52,531 nt of DNA from contig PLXR01000155.1 in the NCBI GenBank assembly GCA_003151495.1, positions 1 to 52,531 of the forward strand, in the 5' to 3' direction. Positions 43,703 through 51,139 of this stretch are shown piece after piece (position 1 is the first letter of the stretch; each line of letters starts with the position of its first letter). A program made the translations under genes and the position numbers. The notes below the pieces were generated by a model. It had not been told where the DNA came from. It saw nothing but the letters and a program-made list of their open reading frames with translations, and did no database searches. This stretch comes from Opitutaceae bacterium. Lineage in GTDB: Bacteria > Verrucomicrobiota > Verrucomicrobiia > Opitutales > Opitutaceae.

Positions 43703-44368
43703 CTAGGCCACCTTCCGGACGATGCATAGGATTTGGGCCACCGCGTCCGGGCGCAGGGTCTGGTCCAGGGCCGCGCGGCGCGAGACCCATCTCCCGAGCG
43801 CCGGCACGTACAACCCGAACCGCCGCCCGAGGACGTAGTAGGCGCGCCGCGCCAGGCGAGCGACGGGACCGGGGTGCGCCAGGCCGTGGCTCTGAAGGCT
43901 CCTGTCGTATCCCTGGTCCTGCACCTCGAGCTTCACGAGCTCGCCGCCGGGAAGCGAAAGGGCCAGGTCCCGAACGTTGAGCGAGGCGGGCGACCAACTC
44001 CCTTCCTTATGGATCGTGAACGTCGCCTTGTGGTCGTCGTTGAATCGACTCGGGAAGACTCCCTGCTCGTAGAGGTCCTCGTCGGGCACCACGAAGAAGA
44101 TGTGGCCGCCCGGGCGCACCAGCCGCCACCAGTCGAGAAGTGTCGCCCGGGGATCGTGCATGTGCTCGAGGCAGTGGGAGGAGTAAACGAAATCAAACTG
44201 CTCTCCCACATGCCGGGTGATTTCGTTCGCGTCGCCGTCTTGGACGTCGAAGCGGCGGACCTGCGGGGTGACCGGGTCGGAGCCGCATCCTATGTCGATC
44301 CCCTTTCCGACCAGAATCGTATTTTCCAGCGCCCCCCAAAGCCTCCTGCTCTTCGTCGTCTCGTCCAT
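43703..44368 (-). CDS. Class I SAM-dependent methyltransferase
   Basis: A 221-residue methyltransferase. LVGKGIDIGCGSDPVTPQVRRFDVQDGDANE (about 19-50) holds motif I and the acidic loop; FDFVYSSHCLEHMHDPRATLLDWWRLVRPGGHIFFVVPDEDLYEQGVFPSRFNDDH covers motifs II-III and is typical of methyltransferases in glycan clusters. The C-terminal part (about 155-221) is basic with an aromatic helix (RLARRAYYVLGRRFGLYVP). It converges with the exosortase gene with a 28-bp gap. The second methyltransferase of the polysaccharide region; substrate unknown. Confidence 0.85.
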   Translation of the reverse strand: MDETTKSRRLWGALENTILVGKGIDIGCGSDPVTPQVRRFDVQDGDANEITRHVGEQFDFVYSSHCLEHMHDPRATLLDWWRLVRPGGHIFFVVPDEDLYEQGVFPSRFNDDHKATFTIHKEGSWSPASLNVRDLALSLPGGELVKLEVQDQGYDRSLQSHGLAHPGPVARLARRAYYVLGRRFGLYVPALGRWVSRRAALDQTLRPDAVAQILCIVRKVA

Positions 44369-44764
44369 GTCAGCGAGGTGCCGCTCCAGGGGGCTCTCCG
44401 TGACCCGATGTCGGGTCGAGGTGATTCTGTCTGTTGGTTTCGGGCATCACGGGCCGGGAAGCGGTTTAGAGTTCATGTCCGCTTGGTCAGTCGAATTGAA
44501 ATAGTGAACTCGGGTGGTGTCGATGTCCGGGTCGTTCGCGCGGGGGTGCTCCGACCGGGGACTCGGAGCTTCGATCGGAGAGTCTGGACCCTTGGTCGCG
44601 GTAGATGTTAATATTGAGATAGAAAGAAATTAACAATTTAGGCTAACGGACGGAACGCCGGCCATTTGCAGGTCCCCGGACCGTGAAAATCCCCCCCCCT
44701 CCCATTGGAGGGGAAAGAGTCTTGAGGTTCGTTCCCGGGGCCCCATTATCGTCAAACCCAATAC
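44369..44764. other. 396-bp gap before rny with hairpin and poly-C tract
   Basis: No coding potential is evident. It includes an AT-rich stretch at about 44608-44642 (AATATTGAGATAGAAAGAAATTAACAATTTAGG), the best place for the rny promoter, a run of nine C at 44691-44699, and a stem-loop at 44696-44713. Two minus-strand promoters could also lie at its left end for the methyltransferase gene. Confidence 0.4.
44696..44713. other. Stem-loop in the rny leader
   Basis: CCCCTCC-CATT-GGAGGGG is a perfect 7-bp stem with a 4-nt loop, 51 nt before the TTG start of rny. It directly follows a nine-C run, which would allow slippage of the stem. It has no T-tract on the plus strand. It may be an RNA-stability or autoregulatory structure of the RNase Y mRNA, which is speculation. 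Confidence 0.45.
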
Positions 44765-46342
44765 TTGGCCTTAGAAACCGTATCCGAAATATCATCAAGC
44801 CTGCCGAGCGGATTCAATGACGCGGCTTTCCCTATCTCCCTCTTCCTGGGAGGCCTGGTCGGTTTCGTCGTAGTCTGGATCGTAACGCGTTACTCCAGAA
44901 GGGTTGCCCACGAGCAGGCGACGGAGCTGATCGAGGTCGCCCGGCGCGAGGCGGCGGTCGCCGCGGGCGAGGTGAAGCAGAAGGCCGAGGCCGACATCCA
45001 GGACAGGCGCGCGGACCTGAACCGTGAATTCGACAGGCGCGAGATCGAGTCCGACGTGCGGCTTCGCGAGATCAAGGCCCACGAGGAGTCCCTCGCCCTC
45101 CTCGACTTCCAGCTTGAGCAGCGCCAGGAGCGACTCAACCGCGAGAGCAGCGCGATCCGGCAGGCGCGCGACGCGATCCGGGACCTCTCCAAGAACGTGC
45201 GCAAGCGCCTGGAAGGCGTCTCGCAGCTCGATGGCGAGGAGGTCCGCAAGCAGCTGCGCGAGGAGGTGCTCCTCGAGTGCCAGGACGAGCTGCGCGCGAT
45301 GCGCCGCGACATGCTCGAGAAGTCCGAGCAGGAGCTCCAGACCCAGTCGCGCCGGATCCTGATCGCCTCGATGCAGCGCCTCGCGAGCAAGCCGAACACC
45401 GACCTCACGGCCTCGCTCGTCCACCTCCCGAGCGAGGAGATGAAGGGAAGGCTGATCGGCCGCGAGGGAAGGAACATAAAGTCGTTCGAGGCCGCCACCG
45501 GCGTCACGCTCCTTATCGACGAGTCCCCCCAGCTCGTCCTCCTCTCGTCGTTCGACCCGGTGCGCCGCGAGATCGCCCGCAACGCGCTCGAGGCCCTCGT
45601 CAAGGACGGGCGCATCCACCCGGCGAGCATCGAGGAATACGTCAAGCGCGCGCAGGATGAGATCGACCTGTCCACCACGCAGGCCGGGGAGGACGCGGTC
45701 AACAAGCTCAATGTCAACGGCCTGCACCCGGAGATCATCAAGCTGCTGGGCAAGCTGAAGTACCGGTTCTCCTACAACCAAAATGTGCTCGACCACTCGG
45801 TTGAGACGGCGTTCCTGGCCTCGCTGATCGCCAGCGAGATCGGGCTCGACCCGAACCTGGCCAAGCGCGCCGGCCTCCTGCACGACGTGGGCAAGGCGGT
45901 CTCGGGCGAGATGGAGGGCAGCCACGCGGGCATAGGCGCCGAGTTCATCAAGCGCCACGGGGAGACCCCGATCGTCGTGAACGCGGTCGCCGCGCACCAC
46001 GAGGAGGTGAAGCCGGAGACCATCTACGCCGGCCTCGTCATCCTCGCCGACACGATCTCGGCGACGCGCCCCGGGGCAAGGGCCGAGTCGATGGAGAGCT
46101 ACATCCAGAGGCTCAAGCGCCTGGAGGAGCTCGCGATGTCGATCGAGGGCGTCCAGCAGGCCTTCGCGATCCAGGCCGGCAGGGAGATCAGGGTCGTGGT
46201 TTCCCCGCAGGGGGTGACCGACGACCGCGCCAGGGACATCGCCAAGGAGCTGCGGCGGCGCATCGAGGCCGAGCTCCAGTACCCGAGCACGATAAAGATC
46301 ACCGTGATTCGGGAGTCGCGCTTCACCGAGACGGCGACCTAG
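44765..46342 (+). CDS. rny: Ribonuclease Y
   Basis: A 525-residue membrane-anchored endoribonuclease that starts mRNA decay. An N-terminal hydrophobic anchor is at about 24-42 (ISLFLGGLVGFVVVWIVTRY), followed by a long coiled coil (about 45-200, with charged heptads EQRQERLNRESSAIRQARDA), a KH domain (KGRLIGREGRNIKSFEAATGVTLLID), and an HD domain with LLHDVGKA and VNAVAAHHEE. The length is normal. The start must be TTG 44765, since no in-frame ATG or GTG precedes the anchor; no clear Shine-Dalgarno is present. With the RNase E/G gene in the same window, the organism appears to have both decay-initiating nucleases. Confidence 0.94.
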   Translation: MALETVSEISSSLPSGFNDAAFPISLFLGGLVGFVVVWIVTRYSRRVAHEQATELIEVARREAAVAAGEVKQKAEADIQDRRADLNREFDRREIESDVRLREIKAHEESLALLDFQLEQRQERLNRESSAIRQARDAIRDLSKNVRKRLEGVSQLDGEEVRKQLREEVLLECQDELRAMRRDMLEKSEQELQTQSRRILIASMQRLASKPNTDLTASLVHLPSEEMKGRLIGREGRNIKSFEAATGVTLLIDESPQLVLLSSFDPVRREIARNALEALVKDGRIHPASIEEYVKRAQDEIDLSTTQAGEDAVNKLNVNGLHPEIIKLLGKLKYRFSYNQNVLDHSVETAFLASLIASEIGLDPNLAKRAGLLHDVGKAVSGEMEGSHAGIGAEFIKRHGETPIVVNAVAAHHEEVKPETIYAGLVILADTISATRPGARAESMESYIQRLKRLEELAMSIEGVQQAFAIQAGREIRVVVSPQGVTDDRARDIAKELRRRIEAELQYPSTIKITVIRESRFTETAT

Positions 46343-46352
46343 CCTTGGGGAG

Positions 46353-47552
46353 ATGGAAGCGCACCTGATCGAGATGCTCGGCATGCTGCTGCGGTGGCTG
46401 CATGTCATCGCGGGCATCGCATGGGTGGGCTCGTCCTTCTACTTCGTCTGGCTCGACCACAGCCTGGACCCCCCGGCGCCGGGTTCCGAGGAGGCGGGCA
46501 AGGGGGTCTCGGGGGAGCTCTGGGCCGTCCATGGGGGCGGCTTCTACAACCCCCAGAAGTACGCGGTCGCACCGGCCCGCCTCCCCGAGAAGCTCCACTG
46601 GTTCAAGTGGGAGGCGTACACGACCTGGCTCTCGGGGACCGCCCTCCTCGTCCTCGTGTACTGGATGAGGGCGCAGTCGATGATGGTGGACCCCTCGGTG
46701 GCGAGCCTCACCACGGCGCAGGCCGTCGGGACGGGCGCCCTGAGCATGGTGGTCTCGTGGTTCGTCTACGACCTCCTGTGCCGCTCGCCGCTCGGCCGGC
46801 ACGACGGGGCCATGGCGTTCCTCGTGTTCGGGCTCCTGACGCTCCTCGCATGGGAACTCTCGCGCCTCCTCGGGGGGCGGGCCGCGTTCATCCACGTCGG
46901 GACCTCCATCGGAACGATCATGGCCGCAAACGTCTTCTTCCTGATCATCCCGGGGCAGCGCCGGATGGTCGAGGCGATGCGCGCCGGAAGGCAGCCGAAC
47001 CCCCTGGACGGGATCCGGGGCAAGCAGAGGAGCGTCCACAACAACTATTTCACGCTGCCGGTCGTGTTCATCATGATCAGCAACCACTATGCGGCCACCT
47101 ACGCCCACCCGCAGGCCTGGGCGGTCCTGGCGCTGATCTGCGGCGCGGGCGTCCTCATCCGGCATTTCTTCAACCTGAGGCACAGGGGGGCGTTCGCGTG
47201 GCAGTACCTCGCGGTCTCGGCCGGCCTCATAGGCGCGGCCGCCGTGTGGACCGCCCCCCGCATCCAGCCCCTGCCGCCCGTCACGGGCCCGGTGACGCTC
47301 GACCGGGTCCGGACGATCGTCGGCCAGCGCTGCGTCGCCTGCCACTCGCAGTCCCCGACGTTCGCCGGCATCACCCAGCCGCCCGCGGGCGTCGTCCTGA
47401 CGAGCGCCGCGGGGATCGTCCAGAACGCGCAGCGGATCTACCAGCAGGTCGTCGTCACCCGCATCATGCCGCTCGGCAACGCCACCCAGATCACCGACGA
47501 GGAGAGGGCCGTCATCGCCGCGTGGGTCTCGGCCGGCGCGCCCGCCCACTGA
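46353..47552 (+). CDS. puuD: PuuD-like urate hydroxylase with cytochrome c domain
   Basis: A 399-residue membrane protein. The first part (about 1-305) has about eight helices and matches the urate oxidase N-terminal family: RWLHVIAGIAWVGSSFYFVWLDHSLDPP, HGGGFYNPQKYAVAPARLPEKLHWFKWEAYTTWLSG, RAAFIHVGTSIGTIMAANVFFLIIPGQRR, and SVHNNYFTLPVVFIMISNHY. The last ~85 residues are a cytochrome c domain with haem motif CVACH (327-331) and distal Met in TRIMPLGNATQ. PuuD oxidises urate to 5-hydroxyisourate with electrons passed to the respiratory chain. It starts 10 bp after rny. No other purine-degradation gene is in the window. Confidence 0.88.
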   Translation: MEAHLIEMLGMLLRWLHVIAGIAWVGSSFYFVWLDHSLDPPAPGSEEAGKGVSGELWAVHGGGFYNPQKYAVAPARLPEKLHWFKWEAYTTWLSGTALLVLVYWMRAQSMMVDPSVASLTTAQAVGTGALSMVVSWFVYDLLCRSPLGRHDGAMAFLVFGLLTLLAWELSRLLGGRAAFIHVGTSIGTIMAANVFFLIIPGQRRMVEAMRAGRQPNPLDGIRGKQRSVHNNYFTLPVVFIMISNHYAATYAHPQAWAVLALICGAGVLIRHFFNLRHRGAFAWQYLAVSAGLIGAAAVWTAPRIQPLPPVTGPVTLDRVRTIVGQRCVACHSQSPTFAGITQPPAGVVLTSAAGIVQNAQRIYQQVVVTRIMPLGNATQITDEERAVIAAWVSAGAPAH

Positions 47553-47568
47553 GCCGGGCGCCCCCCCT

Positions 47569-48336
47569 TCAGGGGTTCAGGGCCCCGATCACCTGGCGAT
47601 GCAGCTCCTGCCCCGAGGCCGCCACGATCGAGTCGGCGGGGTAGGCCGGCCCGCCCCTGGCGTCCGTGATGACCCCGCCTGCGCCGACAATGACCGGAAC
47701 GAGGGCCGCGATGTCCCACAGGTGCATCTGGGGATCGTACATGACGTCCGCCCGGCCCGTCGCGACCATGAGGTAGCCGTAGCAGTCGCCCCATGACCGC
47801 GCCAGGGCGGCGCGCTCCATGATCGACTGGAAGCCCCGGCTGGCCGGCAGGCGGGCGACCGCGGCCGGGTCGCTCGTCAGGACGGTGGCCTCCTCGATCC
47901 TCCTCGGGGCCCGGGTTCGGACCGGCTTCCCGTTGAGCTCCGCGGTCCGGTTGTCACCGAGGAGGAGCTGCCCGAGGATCGGCTGGTGGATGCAGCCGAG
48001 GACGGGCTTTCCCTGGTGGAGTAGCCCGATCAGCGTCCCGAAGAGGGGAACGCCCGCCACGAATGACTTGGTGCCGTCGATCGGGTCCAGGACCCAGACG
48101 AATTCCGCGTCGGGCCGCTCGGCCCCGAACTCCTCCCCGACGATCCCGTGGTCGGGAAACCTCCTCTTGATCAGCCCCCTCATGATCTCCTCGGCGCCCC
48201 GGTCGGCGGCCGTCACGGGCGTGCGGTCCGCCTTCGTCTCCACCTCGACGTCCGCCCTGCCGAAGAAGGGGCGTATGAAATGCCCGCTCAGCTGGGCGAG
48301 CTCGATCATGAATGCGCGGTGTTGATCGAGGTTCAC
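47569..48336 (-). CDS. Inositol-monophosphatase family phosphatase (HisN-like histidinol phosphatase)
   Basis: A 255-residue Mg2+-dependent phosphatase of the IMPase superfamily. Metal-binding motifs: IVGEEFG, WVLDPIDGTKSF and WDIAALVPVIVGAGG. The spacing and the segment TPVTAADRGAEEIMRGLIKRRFPDHG resemble the bacterial HisN-type histidinol-phosphate phosphatases, but inositol- or 3'-nucleotide-phosphatases are possible. I choose GTG 48336 (MNLDQHRAFMIELAQLSGHF), which matches the family N-terminus; an ATG at 48399 would add 21 residues and lie closer to the divergent exonuclease start. It converges with puuD, with a 16-bp gap. Confidence 0.88.
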   Translation of the reverse strand: MNLDQHRAFMIELAQLSGHFIRPFFGRADVEVETKADRTPVTAADRGAEEIMRGLIKRRFPDHGIVGEEFGAERPDAEFVWVLDPIDGTKSFVAGVPLFGTLIGLLHQGKPVLGCIHQPILGQLLLGDNRTAELNGKPVRTRAPRRIEEATVLTSDPAAVARLPASRGFQSIMERAALARSWGDCYGYLMVATGRADVMYDPQMHLWDIAALVPVIVGAGGVITDARGGPAYPADSIVAASGQELHRQVIGALNP

Positions 48337-48417
48337 CCCGCCGATGAAACCGCGATTGGCGAGAAAGACACGAAAAATTGAGCTCGGAGCCGAGCGCATT
48401 TCCGCGAAAATCGCCGG

Positions 48418-49083
48418 ATGCCCTGGACCGAGCAGCCGGTTTTCTTCATCGACTTCGAGGGCAGCGTGGCGTCCGGCATCCTCGAGTATGGGGTCGCGAC
48501 GCTCCTCGGGGGCAGGGTGGAGGCGGCCGTGACGCGGCTGTGCGCCCCGACCGGCGAGATCCGCCCCGAGGACACCCGGATCCACGGGCTGAGCGCCGCG
48601 CCGCTCGCGCGGTGCCAGCCGTTCTCGGCGGATTGGGAGCTCTTCGCAGGGTTCCGGCAGAGGGGCCCCCTTGCCGCGCACTACGCCGGGGCCGAAAGCT
48701 CGCTGATCCGGTCGGTCTGGCCCTATCCGCGCGACTCGCCGGACTTCGCAAGGCCCGGGGGCCGTGCGGTCGACTGGGGTCCCTGGATCGACACCGCCCG
48801 AATCTACGCCCAGCTCTACCCCTCGCTCGAATCCGGCCGCCTGGAGGCGCTGGTGGCGGCGAGCGGGCTCCAGGGGGAGCTCGACCAGCTCGCACTGGCG
48901 CACTGCCCGGCGGACCGCAGGTCCTACCACGCGGCGCTTTACGACGCCCTGGCGGGCGCGCTCCTCCTGGCGTCCCTCGCGCGCCATCCCAAGCTTGCCG
49001 CGCTCACGGTGACCCAGCTCCTGGCGCTGAGCACCCTCGACCCGCGCAAGCGGGACGCGATCGTGCAGCGTGAGCTTTTCTAG
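48418..49083 (+). CDS. DEDDh-type 3'-5' exonuclease (DnaQ-like)
   Basis: A 221-residue protein with the DnaQ-like exonuclease fold. Exo I is FFIDFEGS (Asp12, Glu14), and Exo III His171-x4-Asp176 in YHAALYDALAG. In Exo II, the usual AHN-x-x-FD reads AHYAGAES, so the second Asp appears to be Glu93. This is conservative but unusual. No polymerase, helicase or ligand domain is attached. Function may be DNA or RNA trimming. The stop TAG (49081-49083) and the stop of the convergent WecG-type gene share the palindrome CTAG, so the two coding regions overlap by four bases. Confidence 0.8.
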   Translation: MPWTEQPVFFIDFEGSVASGILEYGVATLLGGRVEAAVTRLCAPTGEIRPEDTRIHGLSAAPLARCQPFSADWELFAGFRQRGPLAAHYAGAESSLIRSVWPYPRDSPDFARPGGRAVDWGPWIDTARIYAQLYPSLESGRLEALVAASGLQGELDQLALAHCPADRRSYHAALYDALAGALLLASLARHPKLAALTVTQLLALSTLDPRKRDAIVQRELF

Positions 49084-49844
49084 TCTATCGGGTAGCTCCG
49101 GATCCGAAGCCTCTGGGCCAGGACCCGGAGCACGAAGAGTGGGTTCGTCCGGAGGTAGCGCGGGCCGAGGCGCCGCGGCTCCATGCAGAGCCTGAAGAGC
49201 CATTCCATCCCGAGGCCGCGGATCCAGCGGGGGGCCTGCCTCACCCGTCCCGAGAGGAAGTCGAAGGCAGCCCCGACGCCCACGAGGAGCCCGGTGTCGA
49301 GCTCGCCGCCCGGGCCGGCCATGAACCTCTCCTGCTTGGGGGTGCCGAGACCGACCCAGACGATGTCGGGCCGGGCGCGCGCCACGTCGCCGCGCAGGTC
49401 CGCGAGCTCCGGCGCGGTCAGCTCCCGGAACGGCGGAGTACGGGCGCCGACGACCTGGATGCCGGGGTAGCGCCGCTCGAGGCTCGCGCGGAGCAGGTCC
49501 GCGACCCCGGGATGGCCCCCGTAGAGGTAATGCCTCAGTCCGACCGGGCGCCCGCCGTCGCACACCGCCTCCATGAGGTCGGGGCCGTACACCCGCTCCA
49601 CGCCCGGCGGGCCCAGCCACACGATCGGCATGCCGTCGGGCGTCGTGAGCCAGGACGCGTTCAGGATCCTCCGGTAGGCGGGGTCCGCCCGGGCCTCGCC
49701 CAGGCCGTGGGCCGTGCAGAGGCACACGTAGCCGAGGCGCTTGGCGCCGCGGGAGCCCAGCAGCAGCTCGCGCGCCCTGCCGAAGGAGAGCGCCGACACC
49801 CCCACGCCGAGCACGTTGTAGCGCGGCACGGGGGGCGGATTCAT
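49080..49844 (-). CDS. WecG/TagA/CpsF family glycosyltransferase
   Basis: A 254-residue GT26-family transferase that adds an N-acetylmannosamine(-uronic acid) type residue to a lipid-linked sugar in surface glycan synthesis. Motifs: CTAHGLGEARADPAYRRILNASWLTTPDGMPIVWLG (with the catalytic-region Thr/Asp-Gly), and DIVWVGLGTPKQERFMAG, the signature of the family. It starts at ATG 49844 within the stop of the HAD gene upstream (ATGA), so the two are co-translated. It ends in the CTAG shared with the convergent exonuclease gene. It lies about 5 kb from the polysaccharide cluster and may serve the same glycan. Confidence 0.9.
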   Translation of the reverse strand: MNPPPVPRYNVLGVGVSALSFGRARELLLGSRGAKRLGYVCLCTAHGLGEARADPAYRRILNASWLTTPDGMPIVWLGPPGVERVYGPDLMEAVCDGGRPVGLRHYLYGGHPGVADLLRASLERRYPGIQVVGARTPPFRELTAPELADLRGDVARARPDIVWVGLGTPKQERFMAGPGGELDTGLLVGVGAAFDFLSGRVRQAPRWIRGLGMEWLFRLCMEPRRLGPRYLRTNPLFVLRVLAQRLRIRSYPID

Positions 49845-50488
49845 GGGCCGAACCTTGCCATGAGCTCGGTCAGCCGGCAATCCGCCAGAGTGCGCGCCTG
49901 GAGGTCCACGTGGCCGAAGTCGTGGTGGCTCGTGGAGACGTTGGGGACGGCCACGACCCACAGGCCCGCCCGCTTGGCCGCCAGGGTCCCGGTGTGCGAG
50001 TCCTCGAAGGCGATCGCCTCGTGCCCCCGCAGCCCGAACCGGTTCAGGACGAGCCTGTAGAGGTCCGGCTCCGGCTTGGGCGAGGGGACGTCCTCCCGGC
50101 ACGCGACGAAGTCGAAGTGGGCCGAGAGGCCGCGCTCCGCCAGGTGGCCCCCGACGTGCTCGTGGCCCGAGTTGGACGCGAGCCCGATGCGCAGCCCCAG
50201 GCTCCTCGCCTCGGAGACAAGGCGTAGGAAGCCGGGCAGAATCTCCTGGGCCCTGACCCGTGCCTGCTTGAACCCCTGGCGCTCGGCCTCGAGCCGCTCG
50301 CGGTCCGCCCCGGGGCCGAACCCCCTCCAGGGGTCGAAGGCGTAGTCGGCGTGCCCGACGCTCCGGGCAAACGTGGGCCGGTCGAACGCGACGCCATGCG
50401 CAAGGTGGACGTCGCCGTAGGCGTCGATGAGGGGGGTCTCCGTGTCGATTATGAGTCCGTCAAAGTCAAAGATGAGGGCGCGTATCAT
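49841..50488 (-). CDS. HAD-superfamily hydrolase (beta-phosphoglucomutase-like)
   Basis: A 215-residue HAD phosphatase of the GPH/PGMB type. Motif I is ALIFDFDGLIIDTETP (nucleophile Asp8, acid Asp10), motif II is in GLASNSGHEHVGG, motif III the Lys of SPKPEPDLY, and motif IV is AFEDSHTGTLAAKRAG. The helical cap occupies about 16-80. Substrates of this group are sugar phosphates such as beta-glucose-1-P or nucleotide phosphates; the exact one is unknown. It overlaps the WecG-type gene by ATGA. Together they suggest a sugar-phosphate step feeding glycan synthesis, which is inference. Confidence 0.9.
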   Translation of the reverse strand: MIRALIFDFDGLIIDTETPLIDAYGDVHLAHGVAFDRPTFARSVGHADYAFDPWRGFGPGADRERLEAERQGFKQARVRAQEILPGFLRLVSEARSLGLRIGLASNSGHEHVGGHLAERGLSAHFDFVACREDVPSPKPEPDLYRLVLNRFGLRGHEAIAFEDSHTGTLAAKRAGLWVVAVPNVSTSHHDFGHVDLQARTLADCRLTELMARFGP

Positions 50489-50551
50489 CGGCGGCGTGCG
50501 TGACTTTTTCGTTGCAGCCGGGCCGATGCAAGCGTTGACCGTCTCCGACGC

Positions 50552-51139
50552 ATGACACCCCGCAGCCTGATCCTAGCCCTCGCCCTCATGCTCGCAGTCT
50601 CGGCGCGGGCCCAGGACTCGTTCACGAGGAGCCTCCCCCTGGCCGACTTCCAGGCCGCGGGCCTTGGGAAGCTCTCCCCCGACGAGCTCTCAAGGCTGGA
50701 CGCCCTTGTCCGGGGACGGCAGGCGGGCGCCGTCTCGAAGGCCACCGAGGAGACGACCCGGAAGGTCGAGGCCACGGTGCGCGAGCAGGTCCATGCCGAG
50801 GACCGCGCGGCGGCCCAGGGGCAGGCGTCGGCGGGCATCATCGACAGGATGAAGGTGATCCTGAAGCCGGGCACCGAGGTCGACTACACGACGCTCGACG
50901 CGATGATCCCTTCGGGCTACAGCGGCTGGCACACCGGGAGCGTGTTCACGCTGACGAACGGCCAGCAGTGGACGGTCACCGAGTCGGGCGAGGATTACAC
51001 GACGCCGACGGGCAGGCCCGTGCGCGTGAAGATCATCCCCGGGTCGATGGGAAGCTTCTTCATGGAGATCGAGGGCGCCGGCCGCGTCCGCGTGAAGTTC
51101 CGGGGGAACGTGAACCCGTCCCCCCCCGTCGCCCGCTAG
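50552..51139 (+). CDS. Secreted protein of unknown function
   Basis: A 195-residue protein with a signal peptide (MTPRSLILALALMLAVSARAQ). The middle (about 25-105) is charged and helical, with a Leu/Asp-rich start (SLPLADFQAAGLGKLSPDELSRLDALVRG) and a coiled-coil-like segment (KATEETTRKVEATVREQVHAEDRAA). The C-terminal half (about 120-185) is beta-rich: GYSGWHTGSVFTLTNGQQWTVTE, then VKIIPGSMGSFFMEIEGAGRVRVKF. I do not recognise the family. Divergent from the HAD gene (63 bp). Its stop codon shares the palindrome CTAG with the convergent gyrA gene. Confidence 0.8.
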   Translation: MTPRSLILALALMLAVSARAQDSFTRSLPLADFQAAGLGKLSPDELSRLDALVRGRQAGAVSKATEETTRKVEATVREQVHAEDRAAAQGQASAGIIDRMKVILKPGTEVDYTTLDAMIPSGYSGWHTGSVFTLTNGQQWTVTESGEDYTTPTGRPVRVKIIPGSMGSFFMEIEGAGRVRVKFRGNVNPSPPVAR

